Positions 26,431 to 34,430 of a DNA stretch of 64,000 nucleotides are shown one piece after another. The notes below the pieces were generated by a model. The model saw only the letters and a list, made by a program, of their open reading frames with translations. It was not told the DNA's origin and ran no database searches. The translations under genes were made by a program, and so were the position numbers. Within the stretch, counting starts at the first letter, position 1. Each line of letters opens with the position of its first letter. Source of the DNA: Sphingobium ummariense RL-3 (GTDB lineage: Bacteria; Pseudomonadota; Alphaproteobacteria; Sphingomonadales; Sphingomonadaceae); assembly GCF_000447205.1 (NCBI RefSeq), contig NZ_AUWY01000039.1, forward strand, positions 1 to 64,000, written 5' to 3'.

Positions 26431-26639
26431 GAAACATGCAAGTTATCGCTAATCAAGGAGAACGGGCTACCACTGACTGATAGCCCAACATAGCGGCCGA
26501 GACCTCAGCACATCTAATGGTGGGGCGCTGCTATGACGCCGGCCTTTCGGGGTGGACCCGATATCTCTTACACGGCCAAAGCTGCAGCGGGTAAGGCTTT
26601 CCTCGCGAAGGAGGTAGTGATCGTTAATGCCGGTAATTT

Positions 26640-26716
26640 TGGTCGGGACGAGAGGATTCGAACCTCCGACCCCCACACCCCCAGTGTGATGCGCTACCAG
26701 GCTGCGCTACGTCCCG
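26640..26716 (-). tRNA. tRNA-Pro (anticodon GGG)
   Basis: A 77-nt cloverleaf on the minus strand with the acceptor stem CGGGACG/CGTCCCG, D-arm GCGCAGCCTGGTAGCGC, anticodon stem TCACA/TGTGG, loop CTGGGGG (anticodon GGG), T-arm GGAGGTTCGAATCCTC, discriminator A and an encoded CCA at 26640-26642. It reads CCC and CCU codons. Confidence 0.95.
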
Positions 26717-26728
26717 ACCGGAGGGCGG

Positions 26729-26757
26729 CACATAGAAGCCAATCGGAAAACATGCAA
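26729..26757 (-). promoter_or_regulatory. Probable tRNA-Pro promoter
   Basis: On the minus strand, TTGCAT (26752-26757), a 17-nt spacer and TATGTG (26729-26734) end 12 nt before the tRNA 5' end, which places transcription initiation a few bases before the tRNA. Confidence 0.55.
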
Positions 26758-26903
26758 GGGATTCGACACGGCCCTTTTCGCGCCTCGCCGCGATCCCTAT
26801 TCATGTTGCCTCGCAAGCCCCATCTGTGTTAGCCGCGCGCCCTTGATCCATGGGTGCCCAGCGCAGCCCGTGACCGACAAGAGAACAAGGCGAAAGTCCC
26901 ACC

Positions 26904-27239
26904 ATGTTCATAACCCCAGCCTTTGCCCAGACCGCGGGCGGGCAAGCCTCCGGCGCCGGGATCATCGTCCAGATGCTCCCCCTCGTCCTCATCTTCGTGG
27001 TCTTCTACTTCCTTCTCATCCGCCCCCAGCAGAAGCGGATGAAGGATCACAAGACCAAGATCGACGCCGTCAAGAAGGGCGACCAGGTCGTCACCGGCGG
27101 CGGGCTGGTCGGCAAGGTCGTGCGCGTCGACGACATCTATGTCGATGTCGAGCTGGCGCCGGGCATGAAGGTGAAGGCGGTGAAGTCCACCCTGACCGAC
27201 GTGATCGACCCGGCCACCGCCAAGCCTGCGAACGACTGA
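26904..27239 (+). CDS. yajC: Preprotein translocase subunit YajC
   Basis: A 111-aa single-pass membrane protein with the YajC pattern: a short N-terminus, one hydrophobic helix (VQMLPLVLIFVVFYFLLIRP), then the QQKRMKDHK basic stretch and a small soluble domain (KKGDQVVTGGGLVGKVVRVD). YajC associates with SecDF in the holotranslocon. The gene directly precedes secD and secF with a 7-bp gap, the usual alphaproteobacterial order. Confidence 0.95.
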   Translation: MFITPAFAQTAGGQASGAGIIVQMLPLVLIFVVFYFLLIRPQQKRMKDHKTKIDAVKKGDQVVTGGGLVGKVVRVDDIYVDVELAPGMKVKAVKSTLTDVIDPATAKPAND

Positions 27240-27246
27240 TCCGCCG

Positions 27247-28848
27247 ATGCTGAATTTTTCGCGCTGGGCCGTCGTCGGGATCCTGCTGCCGCTTGTGGTC
27301 GGCATCCTCTGCGCCGTCCCCAGCTTCCTGCCCGACAGCGTGGTGACGCAGCTCCCGCGCTCGATGCAGACCCGCGTCAACCTGGGCCTCGACCTGTCGG
27401 GCGGCAGCCATTTGCTGCTCGAAGCCTCGACCCAGGACGTCGCGAAGCAGCGCCTCGCCAATATGGAGGAGCAGGTCCGCACCGAGCTGCGCCGTGGCCA
27501 GCCCCGCATCGCGATCGGCGACATCTCCAGCCGTGACGGGAAGCTCAGCTTCATGGTGCGCGAGCCGTCGCAGGTCGACGCGGCGGTGGAGCGCATCCGT
27601 CCGCTGACGCAGGGCGCGGGCCTTACCGGGCAGCGCGACTTCAATGTCGAGGTGGTGAACAGCTCCACCATCGTCATCACGCCGACCAACGCGGGCATCG
27701 ACAATGCGGTCAAGAGCGCGATGCAGGTCGCGACCGAGGTCATCCGCAAGCGCATCGACGAGATGGGCACGCGCGAGCCGACCATCCAGCAGCAGGGCGA
27801 CAATCGCATCGTCGTGCAGGTTCCGGGCCTGCAGAATCCCAAGGCGCTGAAGGACCTGCTCCGCCAGACCGCGAAGCTGGAATTCAAGCTGGTCGACACG
27901 ACCGCAAACCCGGCCGAAGTGGCGCAGGGCCGCGCCCCGGTCGGCAGCGAGGTGCTGCCCTATCCCGACAATCCGTCGGGCGTGCCGATGATCGCCGTCA
28001 AGCGGCAGGTCATGGTGTCCGGCGAGGAACTGGCCGACGCGCAGCAGGGCTATGACCAGCGCACCAACGCGCCGGTCGTCAACATCCGCTTCAACGGCGC
28101 GGGCGGCCGCAAGTTCGGCCAGGTGACGTCGCAGAACGTCAACCGCCCCTTCGCCATGATCCTCGATGGCCGGGTGCTGTCCGCCCCGAATATCAACGAG
28201 CCGATCCTGGGTGGCAGCGCGCAGATCAGCGGCAACTTCACCGTGGAGACCGCCAACCAGCTCGCCATCGCGCTGCGGTCGGGCAATCTTCCGGTCGATC
28301 TGACCGTGGTGGAGGAACGCACCGTCGGGCCGCAGCTGGGCGCCGACTCGATCCGCGCGGGCCTCGTCGCCTCGCTGGTCGCGGTGGTCGCGGTCGCGGT
28401 CTTCATGTTCGCCAGCTACGGCCGCTTCGGCATGTATGCGAACCTGGCCGTCGCCATCAACGTGCTGGTGATCCTGGGCGTGATGGGCATATTGGGCGCG
28501 ACCCTGACCCTGCCCGGCATCGCCGGCTTCGTGCTGACGATCGGCACCGCGGTCGACGCCAACGTCCTCATCTACGAGCGCATCCGCGAGGAGCGGCGGC
28601 GCGGCCGGGGCGTCGTCCAGGCGATCGAGCATGGCTACAAGGAAGCGAGCCGCACGATCTTCGAGGCGAACGTCACCCACGCCATCGCCGGCGGCATCAT
28701 GCTCGCGCTCGGTTCCGGGCCGGTCAAGGGCTTCGCCATCGTGCTGCTGATCGGTATCGCGACCAGCGTGTTCACCGCCGTCACCTTCACGCGGCTTCTC
28801 GTCTCGCGCTGGGTTCGCGCCAAGCGCCCAACCGAGATCGTCATCTGA
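27247..28848 (+). CDS. secD: Protein translocase subunit SecD
   Basis: A 533-aa inner-membrane protein with an N-terminal helix, the large periplasmic domain (NLGLDLSGGSHLLLEA, the D1 motif) and a C-terminal six-TM RND-type bundle (IGTAVDANVLIYERIREE, the conserved D4 motif). With SecF it uses the proton gradient to pull secreted proteins through SecYEG. The length is shorter than the 615 aa of E. coli, normal for alphaproteobacteria. It lies 7 bp after yajC and 20 bp before secF. Confidence 0.96.
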   Translation: MLNFSRWAVVGILLPLVVGILCAVPSFLPDSVVTQLPRSMQTRVNLGLDLSGGSHLLLEASTQDVAKQRLANMEEQVRTELRRGQPRIAIGDISSRDGKLSFMVREPSQVDAAVERIRPLTQGAGLTGQRDFNVEVVNSSTIVITPTNAGIDNAVKSAMQVATEVIRKRIDEMGTREPTIQQQGDNRIVVQVPGLQNPKALKDLLRQTAKLEFKLVDTTANPAEVAQGRAPVGSEVLPYPDNPSGVPMIAVKRQVMVSGEELADAQQGYDQRTNAPVVNIRFNGAGGRKFGQVTSQNVNRPFAMILDGRVLSAPNINEPILGGSAQISGNFTVETANQLAIALRSGNLPVDLTVVEERTVGPQLGADSIRAGLVASLVAVVAVAVFMFASYGRFGMYANLAVAINVLVILGVMGILGATLTLPGIAGFVLTIGTAVDANVLIYERIREERRRGRGVVQAIEHGYKEASRTIFEANVTHAIAGGIMLALGSGPVKGFAIVLLIGIATSVFTAVTFTRLLVSRWVRAKRPTEIVI

Positions 28849-28868
28849 GCGGGCGGGAGAGACAATCC

Positions 28869-29855
28869 ATGAAACTGCTCAAACTCGTCCCCGACAACAC
28901 CAATATCGGCTTCGTGAAGCTGCGCCACTGGGCGTTCGGGCTCACGGCGCTGCTGACCGTGCTCGCCGTCGGCGCGACCTTCTACAAGGGACTCAATCTG
29001 GGCGTCGATTTCGTCGGCGGCCTGATGATCGAGGCGAAGTTCCAGCAACCGCCGCAAATGGACAAGGTCCGCACCGTGGTCGACCGGCTCGGCGTGGGCG
29101 ACGGCTCGCTCCAGCAATTCGGCGATCCCAGGACGGTGCAGATCCGCCTGCCGCTGCCCGAACAGGGCGGAGCGGGTGCGGCGAATGCCATCGTGGAAAA
29201 GGCGCGTCGGGCGATGACGGCGGAATTTCCCGGCGTCGCCTTCTCCCGCTATGATACGGTGTCGGGCAAGGTTTCCGGCGAGCTGATCCAGAACGGCATA
29301 TTGGCGGTCATGCTGGCCGTCGTCGGCATCGCGATCTTCTCCTGGTTCCGGTACGAATGGCAGTTCGGCGTGTCGACCTTCGTCGCGATCATGCACGACG
29401 TGCTCATGACGCTGGGCTTCTTCGCGATCACCCAGCTGGAATTCGACCTTAACATCGTGGCGGCGGTGCTGACGATCGTGGGCTATTCGATCAACGACAA
29501 GATGGTGATCGACGACCGCATCCGCGAAAATATGCGCAAATACCGCAAGATGGACATGAAGTCGCTGATCGACCTGTCGGTCAATGAAACGCTGCCGCGC
29601 ACCGTCATGACATCGGTCACCGTGCTGCTGGCGCTGGGCGCGCTGCTGCTGCTGGGCGGCCATGTGCTGCGCGGCTTCACGGCGGCGATGATGCTGGGCA
29701 TCGTCGTCGGCACCTATTCGTCGGTCTATGTGTCGTCGTCGCTGCTGATCACGCTGGGGCTGACTCCACAGACGTCGGAGAAGAAGGCGAGCAAGGGGGG
29801 CGGCCTCGCTGCCCAGGCGGAGCGCATGGGGCCGCGCGACGGAGCGCAGCCCTGA
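28869..29855 (+). CDS. secF: Protein translocase subunit SecF
   Basis: A 328-aa partner of SecD with six predicted TM helices. It contains GLNLGVDFVGGLMIE near the first periplasmic loop and the conserved VGYSINDKMVIDDRIREN segment in the membrane bundle. It forms the SecDF proton-driven motor. The stop codon TGA (29853-29855) overlaps the likely CTG start of the next gene. Confidence 0.96.
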   Translation: MKLLKLVPDNTNIGFVKLRHWAFGLTALLTVLAVGATFYKGLNLGVDFVGGLMIEAKFQQPPQMDKVRTVVDRLGVGDGSLQQFGDPRTVQIRLPLPEQGGAGAANAIVEKARRAMTAEFPGVAFSRYDTVSGKVSGELIQNGILAVMLAVVGIAIFSWFRYEWQFGVSTFVAIMHDVLMTLGFFAITQLEFDLNIVAAVLTIVGYSINDKMVIDDRIRENMRKYRKMDMKSLIDLSVNETLPRTVMTSVTVLLALGALLLLGGHVLRGFTAAMMLGIVVGTYSSVYVSSSLLITLGLTPQTSEKKASKGGGLAAQAERMGPRDGAQP

Positions 29856-30250
29856 CCGATCCCCGCACCGGGATCGAGCTGCGCCGCGACGACAGCGGGC
29901 AGGGGCCGATCGTCACCGGCTTCCAGGGGCGCGGCTTCCGCGTCCGCGATGACGTCTTTCCCACGGGGCTGCTGCTCAGTCCCGTGCGGGCGCTGGCATG
30001 GCAGGACGCGCCGGAGGTCGGTGCGCTGACCCTGGCGGCATTCGGCGACCTGTTCGACCTCGATCCCCGGCCCGAATTCCTGCTGCTCGGCACCGGCGCC
30101 GGCCTGCGGCAGCCGCCGCGCCCGCTGGTGCGGGAGCTGGAGGCGATGGGCATCGGCGTGGAGGCGATGGACAGCCGCGCCGCCGCGCGCGCCTGGGGCG
30201 TGCTGCGCGCCGAGGAACGCTGGATCGTTGCGGCCCTGCTGCCGCTCTGA
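29852..30250 (+). CDS. Mth938-like domain protein with probable CTG start
   Basis: A 132-aa protein of the Mth938/NDUFAF3-like fold. Conserved family sequence (IELRRDDSGQGPIVTGFQGR, GFRVRDDVFPTGLLL) begins upstream of the first standard start codon in the frame (GTG 29984), so that GTG would delete the fold's first third. The only plausible start is CTG 29852, which overlaps the secF TGA and has GGAG at 29841-29844, 7 nt away. The secF-Mth938 linkage is, to my knowledge, common in alphaproteobacteria. The molecular function is unknown; a link to membrane complex assembly is suggested by the eukaryotic homolog. Confidence 0.72.
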   Translation: MTDPRTGIELRRDDSGQGPIVTGFQGRGFRVRDDVFPTGLLLSPVRALAWQDAPEVGALTLAAFGDLFDLDPRPEFLLLGTGAGLRQPPRPLVRELEAMGIGVEAMDSRAAARAWGVLRAEERWIVAALLPL

Positions 30251-30345
30251 CCCCTCCGCTTGCACATCCCGGTCGATCCGCCTAAGCATGGGACCAAGTT
30301 CCGTGCCCGCGATCGGGAACGGAGAGATAAGAGCGAGACACGGCC

Positions 30346-31464
30346 ATGGTGCAGCACAGCCGCCCATCGCCGCAGAGTTCCGGTTCCGCCGGCCGCGTCC
30401 GGGCCAAGCAGGCCCGATCCGGTCCCGGTGATGGGAGCAAGGCTGCGGCCATACCTCCCCCGTCAAAGGAACGGGGCTTTTCCGTCCAGCACCTGCGCGG
30501 CCGCCGCGCCTATGCGGCCATTGATCTCGGCACCAACAACTGCCGCCTGCTGATCGCCAAGCCCTCGGCGGACGGTTTCATCGTCGTCGATGCTTTCTCC
30601 CGCATCGTCCGGCTGGGCGAGGGGCTGGCCGCGACCGGACGGATCAGCGACGCCGCCATCGAGCGCGCCATATCCGCCCTGTCGGTCTGCGCCGACAAGC
30701 TGCGCCGCCGCCACGTCACGCTGGCGCGTTCTGTCGCGACCGAGGCGTGCCGCCGCGCCGCCAACGGCGCCGAGTTCATCCAGCGCGTCTATCGCGAAAC
30801 CGGCATCGCGCTCGACATCATCAGCGCCCAGGAAGAAGCGCGCCTCGCCGTGCTCGGCTGCCACGCGCTGCTGGAGCCGGGCGAGGGCCCGGCCCTCATC
30901 TTCGACATCGGCGGCGGATCGACCGAGTTGGTGCTGGTCGATGCGAACGGCGAGGATGCGCCGCGCATCGTCGATTGGGTCAGTGCACCCTGGGGTGTCG
31001 TGTCCCTGACCGAGAGCGAGCCCTTCGACCATGGCGACCCGGCCGAGCGGCTGGCCGCCTATGGCCGAATGCGGGCACGCGTCGCCGAGGCCTTCGCCCC
31101 GCTCGCGCGCCGCCTGCCGCGCGAGGAGAGCGGCATCCGCCTGCTGGGCACCTCCGGCACGGTGACGACGCTCGCCAGCCTCCATCTCGACCTGCCGCGC
31201 TACGACCGGCAGGCGATCGACGGCCTGATCGTGCCCGCATCCTCCATGCGTGCGATCTCCGCCCGCCTTTCCACCATGGCATTGGCGGAACGGCAGCAGC
31301 TTCCCTGCATCGGCACGGAGCGCGCGGACCTGGTGGTGGCGGGCTGCGCGATCCTCGAATCGATCCTCGACATCTGGCCGGCGGAGCGGCTGGGCATCGC
31401 CGACCGCGGCATCCGCGAAGGCATATTGCGCGGCCTGATGGATCGCGACGGAGGATTGATGTGA
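30346..31464 (+). CDS. Ppx/GppA-family phosphatase
   Basis: A 372-aa ASKHA-fold enzyme: the phosphate-1 motif is YAAIDLGTNNCRLLIAKP (residues about 57-74), the second is FDIGGGSTELVLV, and a later LLGTSGTVTT carries the adenosine-type loop. Family members hydrolyse polyphosphate or the 5' phosphate of pppGpp. The protein is shorter than E. coli Ppx and lacks the C-terminal domains, as in other alphaproteobacterial versions. An arginine/serine-rich tail of about 55 residues precedes the domain, so the true start may be downstream. It is translationally coupled to rlmE (GTGA overlap). Confidence 0.88.
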   Translation: MVQHSRPSPQSSGSAGRVRAKQARSGPGDGSKAAAIPPPSKERGFSVQHLRGRRAYAAIDLGTNNCRLLIAKPSADGFIVVDAFSRIVRLGEGLAATGRISDAAIERAISALSVCADKLRRRHVTLARSVATEACRRAANGAEFIQRVYRETGIALDIISAQEEARLAVLGCHALLEPGEGPALIFDIGGGSTELVLVDANGEDAPRIVDWVSAPWGVVSLTESEPFDHGDPAERLAAYGRMRARVAEAFAPLARRLPREESGIRLLGTSGTVTTLASLHLDLPRYDRQAIDGLIVPASSMRAISARLSTMALAERQQLPCIGTERADLVVAGCAILESILDIWPAERLGIADRGIREGILRGLMDRDGGLM

Positions 31465-32135
31465 GGGGCGCCGGCCCCGGCAAGGTCCGGGTCAAGACCG
31501 CGAAGGGGCGTACGGCCCAGTCCGCCCGTTGGCTGGAGCGTCAGCTGAACGACCCCTATGTCCGCCGCGCCAGGGCGGAGGGCTGGCGCAGCCGCGCCGC
31601 CTTCAAGCTGATCGAGCTGGACGAGAAGTTCCATTTCCTGCGCGGCGTGCGTGCCGTGGTCGACCTCGGCGTCGCGCCGGGCGGCTGGGCGCAGGTGGTG
31701 CGCAAGCAGTGCCCGAAGGCGAAGGTTGTCGGCATCGACCTGCTGCCCACCGATCCGATCCCCGGCGTTACCCTGTTTCAGATGGACTTCATGGACGACA
31801 AGGCGCCCGACCTGCTGCGCGAGGCATTGGGTGACACGCCCGACCTGGTCATTTCCGACATGGCGGCAAACACGGTCGGCCACGCGCAGACCGACCATCT
31901 GCGTACCATGGGGCTGGTAGAGGCGGCCGCGCAGTTCGCGGTGGAAAATCTGCGCAAGGGCGGCACCTTCGTCGCCAAGGTCTTCGCCGGCGGCACCGAT
32001 GCGGACCTGCTGGCGGTGCTGAAGCAGCACTTCACGACGATCAAGCACGCCAAGCCCCCGGCCAGCCGCAAGGGCAGCGTCGAGTGGTATGTGGTTGCGC
32101 AGGGATTCAAGGGGCGGCCGGACGAAGGGGAGTAG
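31461..32135 (+). CDS. rlmE: 23S rRNA 2'-O-methyltransferase RlmE (FtsJ)
   Basis: A 224-aa methyltransferase: the SAM motif is VVDLGVAPGGWAQVV, with the FtsJ catalytic tetrad residues in RSRAAFKLIELDEKF (Lys), DLVISDMAANTVGHAQTDH (Asp) and GTFVAKVF (Lys), and Glu near the C-terminus (SVEWYVVA). It methylates the 2'-OH of U2552 in the A loop of 23S rRNA. The start is GTG 31461, overlapping the ppx stop, with GGAGG 6 nt upstream. Confidence 0.94.
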   Translation: MRGAGPGKVRVKTAKGRTAQSARWLERQLNDPYVRRARAEGWRSRAAFKLIELDEKFHFLRGVRAVVDLGVAPGGWAQVVRKQCPKAKVVGIDLLPTDPIPGVTLFQMDFMDDKAPDLLREALGDTPDLVISDMAANTVGHAQTDHLRTMGLVEAAAQFAVENLRKGGTFVAKVFAGGTDADLLAVLKQHFTTIKHAKPPASRKGSVEWYVVAQGFKGRPDEGE

Positions 32136-32164
32136 GCGTCCGGGGCCGGGAGCAGGGGGAAGCG

Positions 32165-32902
32165 TTGGTTTCGACGGTCGCGACGGTCGCCTATCTCGGG
32201 CTGGAGGCCCGCGGGGTCGAGGTGCAGTGCCAGCTGGTGCCGGGACTGCCCAATTTCATCGTCGTCGGCCTGCCCGACAAGGCGGTGGCGGAAAGCCGCG
32301 AGCGGGTACGCAACGCGATCGCCGCGATCGGCCTGTCGCTGCCGCCCAAGCGCATCACAGTCAACCTGTCGCCCGCCGACCTGCCCAAGGAAGGATCGCA
32401 TTTCGACCTGCCGATCGCGCTGGCGTTGCTGGGCGCGATGGGGGTGGTCGATGCCGAAACGCTGGCCGGCTATGTCGTTGTCGGCGAACTGGGACTCGAC
32501 GGCCGGATCGCCCCGACGCCGGGCGTGCTGCTCGCCGCGCTCCACGCCGGGGAGCGGGAGATGGGGCTGGTCTGCCCCGTCGCGCAGGGGGCGGAGGCCG
32601 CCTGGGCGGGGCAGGTGGAGGTCGTGGCGGCGCCCGACCTGCTAGCCCTGCTCAATCACTTCAAGGGGACCGCCGCGCTCTCGCCGCCGCAGCCGGGCAC
32701 GGTCGAGGCACCTCCGCGCTTTGCCGACCTGCGCCAGGTGAAGGGGCAGGAGAGCGCCAAGCGAGCACTGGAGATCGCCGCGGCGGGCGGCCACAACCTG
32801 CTGATGGTCGGCCCGCCCGGCGCGGGCAAGTCGCTGATGGCGAGCTGCCTGCCCGGCATCCTCCCTGAACTGACACCGGCGGAGGCCTTCGGCATTATGT
32901 AG
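32165..32902 (+). pseudogene. comM: comM (yifB) 5' fragment, interrupted by IS
   Basis: The N-terminal half of a ComM/YifB AAA+ helicase (magnesium-chelatase-like, used in branch migration during natural transformation). It begins at TTG 32165 (MVSTVATVAYLGLEARG) and includes the Walker A motif GPPGAGKSLMASCLPG. The native sequence stops at 32889 in TPAEA; the insertion then adds four residues and TAG at 32900-32902, giving a 245-aa truncated product. Joining 32889 to 37244 gives an uninterrupted 502-codon protein, close to the roughly 500 aa of the family. The fragment lacks Walker B and the C-terminal domain, so ATPase function is lost. Confidence 0.93.
32882..32889. repeat. Target-site duplication, left copy (GAGGCCTT)
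   Basis: The 8-bp GAGGCCTT immediately outside the left inverted repeat is identical to 37236-37243 outside the right repeat. An 8-bp duplication is the length reported for IS1595-family transposition. Confidence 0.93.
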
Positions 32903-32913
32903 CAAACGCACCA
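32890..32913 (+). repeat. Left terminal inverted repeat
   Basis: The left end, beginning CGGCATTATGTAGC and ending CGCACCA (24 bp), is the exact reverse complement of 37212-37235. After two mismatches the match continues for five bases (GCGAT), so the imperfect repeat may be about 31 bp long. Confidence 0.95.
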
Positions 32914-32957
32914 GCGCGATGATGGATGTCACCGCACGCGGTGTGTAATGTCATCAT

Positions 32958-33392
32958 ATGACAGACTATATGGTAACAGGGCTGGTGAAGCGCCGCGCCG
33001 CGCTTGCTGGTGACATGAAACGCGCACAAGAGGCGCTGTCTCAGATGGCGCGCGATCTTGAGACGTTGGACGCGGCTATCAAGCTTGTGGCTCCTGATTT
33101 GGAGATAGAGGCCATAGCGCCCAAGTTCACCAAGCCGCCCGAGGATTGGTCGCGCAGGGGCGAAATGAGCCGCCAAGTGCTGTCCATCCTCCGCACTTCC
33201 ACAAAGCCTCTCACAGCTCGCGAGATCGCCTCTAGGATGATCGTAGATCGTGGGTTGGCGGCAACGCCTAAGCTGGTGAACCTGATGACTAGGCGCGTTT
33301 CTACCTGCCTACGCGATCGACGCGAGCAAGGGCTTGTGCGTAACCCGGATGCGCGGGCCGGGGTTTGGATGGAGTGGGAGGTGGTGCGGTGA
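32958..33392 (+). CDS. IS passenger: predicted coiled-coil and winged-helix protein
   Basis: A 144-aa protein whose N-terminal 50 residues look like an amphipathic coiled coil (LVKRRAALAGDMKRAQEALS, MARDLETLDAAIKLV). Its C-terminal half resembles a winged helix for DNA binding (LSILRTSTKPLTAREIASRM, LVNLMTRRVSTCLRDRREQG). It lies 45 bp inside the left inverted repeat, facing inward. I do not recognise a named family. No good RBS is visible at ATG 32958, and the internal ATG 32970 is an alternative. It may regulate the passenger genes. Confidence 0.62.
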   Translation: MTDYMVTGLVKRRAALAGDMKRAQEALSQMARDLETLDAAIKLVAPDLEIEAIAPKFTKPPEDWSRRGEMSRQVLSILRTSTKPLTAREIASRMIVDRGLAATPKLVNLMTRRVSTCLRDRREQGLVRNPDARAGVWMEWEVVR

Positions 33393-33628
33393 TGTTGCGG
33401 CGAAACAGCGATACTTAAAGAAATCCTTATATAACAAAGCCTTTAACTGCGCCATATTGGCAACAGCGGGAGGCGTGTTCTTCGTATGTTTCTACTATTT
33501 GTTCAGATTCATGACTCGACAGGGGGCCTATCGCTCGCTTAGCTACCTGCGACGGTCCGCCGTCTTTCTTCTGCCAGAAGCCCTGTAGCTGCCCTGATAG
33601 GGCGCGGGGCGCATGGGGCGTCCCGGAG

Positions 33629-33646
33629 CCCGGGGCTTTTACCCCG
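33629..33646. other. Small hairpin upstream of candidate 37-aa ORF
   Basis: CCGGGG-CTTTTA-CCCCGG is a 6-bp perfect stem with a 6-nt loop ending 7 nt before the AGGAGA RBS of the ORF at 33666. It lacks a T-tract, so it is not a clear terminator. It could influence translation of the downstream ORF. Confidence 0.35.
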
Positions 33647-33665
33647 GACCCACAGGAGAAAGTCG

Positions 33666-33779
33666 ATGCGTGTATCGTGCGCGTGGCCGAAAGCTGTGTC
33701 AGTAATCAATTACTGGCGCTTTCGGTTCGGCAAGTGGGAGCATGTGTGCTCTCATTGCCGGTCTTATCCGACCCGCTAG
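33666..33779 (+). CDS. Candidate 37-aa CxxC microprotein (IS passenger)
   Basis: A short ORF beginning ATG 33666 with a good RBS (AGGAGA at 33653-33658, 7 nt spacing) and ending TAG 33777-33779. It starts MRVSCAWPKAVSVINYW and ends HVCSHCRSYPTR, containing a CxxC pair that could be half of a zinc site. It is too short for confident homology. A strong RBS plus location in an otherwise empty passenger region are the only support. Confidence 0.3.
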   Translation: MRVSCAWPKAVSVINYWRFRFGKWEHVCSHCRSYPTR

Positions 33780-33914
33780 TCCCGGGTTAGGATAGCCAGA
33801 CCACCTTGCGGCGGGCCGTCACCCTTAGACTCCCGAACGGATGAAATTGCAACCGCCCTTTATGCGAGCCTGCATAATTTTTGAAGGGCGCTGCGCCGCT
33901 TCCTTCGCCAAGGT

Positions 33915-34013
33915 TCAGATAAGGAAGCCGCCCCACAGCAGGAAGCCGAACACCCATAGGGGTATCCATACCCAAAGGCTGTTCGTGCGCCAGTTCCAGA
34001 GACGTTTCAGCAT
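33915..34013 (-). CDS. Candidate 32-aa Trp/Leu-rich membrane peptide (IS passenger)
   Basis: On the minus strand, ATG at 34011-34013 opens a 32-codon frame closed by TGA. The product starts MLKRLWNWRTNSLWVWIP and continues with a hydrophobic run (LWVFGFLLWGGFLI) to the C-terminus. It has a basic N-terminus, one membrane span and seven Trp residues. No clear Shine-Dalgarno sequence is visible, so expression is uncertain. Its shape resembles small membrane proteins and type I toxin peptides, which is suggestive only. Confidence 0.35.
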   Translation of the reverse strand: MLKRLWNWRTNSLWVWIPLWVFGFLLWGGFLI

Positions 34014-34331
34014 GGGGATGATGTAGCAAGTTGGGTGGCGGAATGGGAGCGGGTGACGGGTAGTAGAGCTTCTAGGGAAACTCTTGCCAAAGCCGAGACA
34101 ATGGCTTTAAGCGCCTCCTTGCGATCGGCTCCGCCGATACCAATTTAGGAACCGTGCCAACGTTATCGCGTTGACCAGATGCAAACCACCGAGTAGGCTC
34201 ATGAACGTAATCAGCGATGCCGCTAAACATCACTGTTTGCGATATTTGATCATTAATGCGCCGTGAACGAATATCGAACGGTTTGTTAATGAGAGGCAGC
34301 TTACTTTCTGGGGGAAGAAAAGGAGATGCAT

Positions 34332-34361
34332 ATGACACTTGAAGGTTTTGGTGGACACTAA
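34332..34361 (+). CDS. Candidate 9-aa leader ORF upstream of the DUF4760-like gene
   Basis: ATG 34332 with a strong RBS (AAGGAGA, 5 nt spacing) encodes MTLEGFGGH followed by TAA. A perfect-stem intrinsic terminator starts 27 nt after the stop and lies just before the DUF4760-like start. The arrangement resembles a leader peptide/attenuator, or a truncated gene with its terminator. Confidence 0.35.
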   Translation: MTLEGFGGH

Positions 34362-34387
34362 GCCAACAACTTTGCCAGAATGGACAG

Positions 34388-34421
34388 CGCCCCGCCATTA
34401 AGTTGGCGGGGCGTTTTGTTT
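34388..34421 (+). terminator. Intrinsic terminator upstream of the DUF4760-like gene
   Basis: A perfect 10-bp stem, CGCCCCGCCA (34388-34397) with TGGCGGGGCG (34404-34413), loop TTAAGT, followed by TTTTGTTT. It ends 9 nt before the next start codon, so read-through control of that gene is possible. Confidence 0.8.
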
Positions 34422-34430
34422 GGAGGGGCT

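Noticed and set aside
26533-26832. 99-aa plus-strand ORF across the tRNA-Pro gene
   Set aside because: Contains the complement of a complete tRNA; not a plausible protein.
33397-33588. Possible small membrane protein after the 144-aa gene
   Set aside because: A hydrophobic stretch (AILATAGGVFFVCFYYLFRF) is present but no acceptable start codon with an RBS is found in the frame, so I do not call it.
33787-34029. 80-aa minus-strand ORF overlapping the Trp-rich peptide in another frame
   Set aside because: No RBS or recognisable feature; the alternative short frame at 33915-34013 has a clearer membrane-peptide profile.
34072-34398. 108-aa minus-strand ORF in the IS cargo
   Set aside because: It runs through the terminator at 34388 and opposite the leader ORF and RBS; no domain or RBS is seen.
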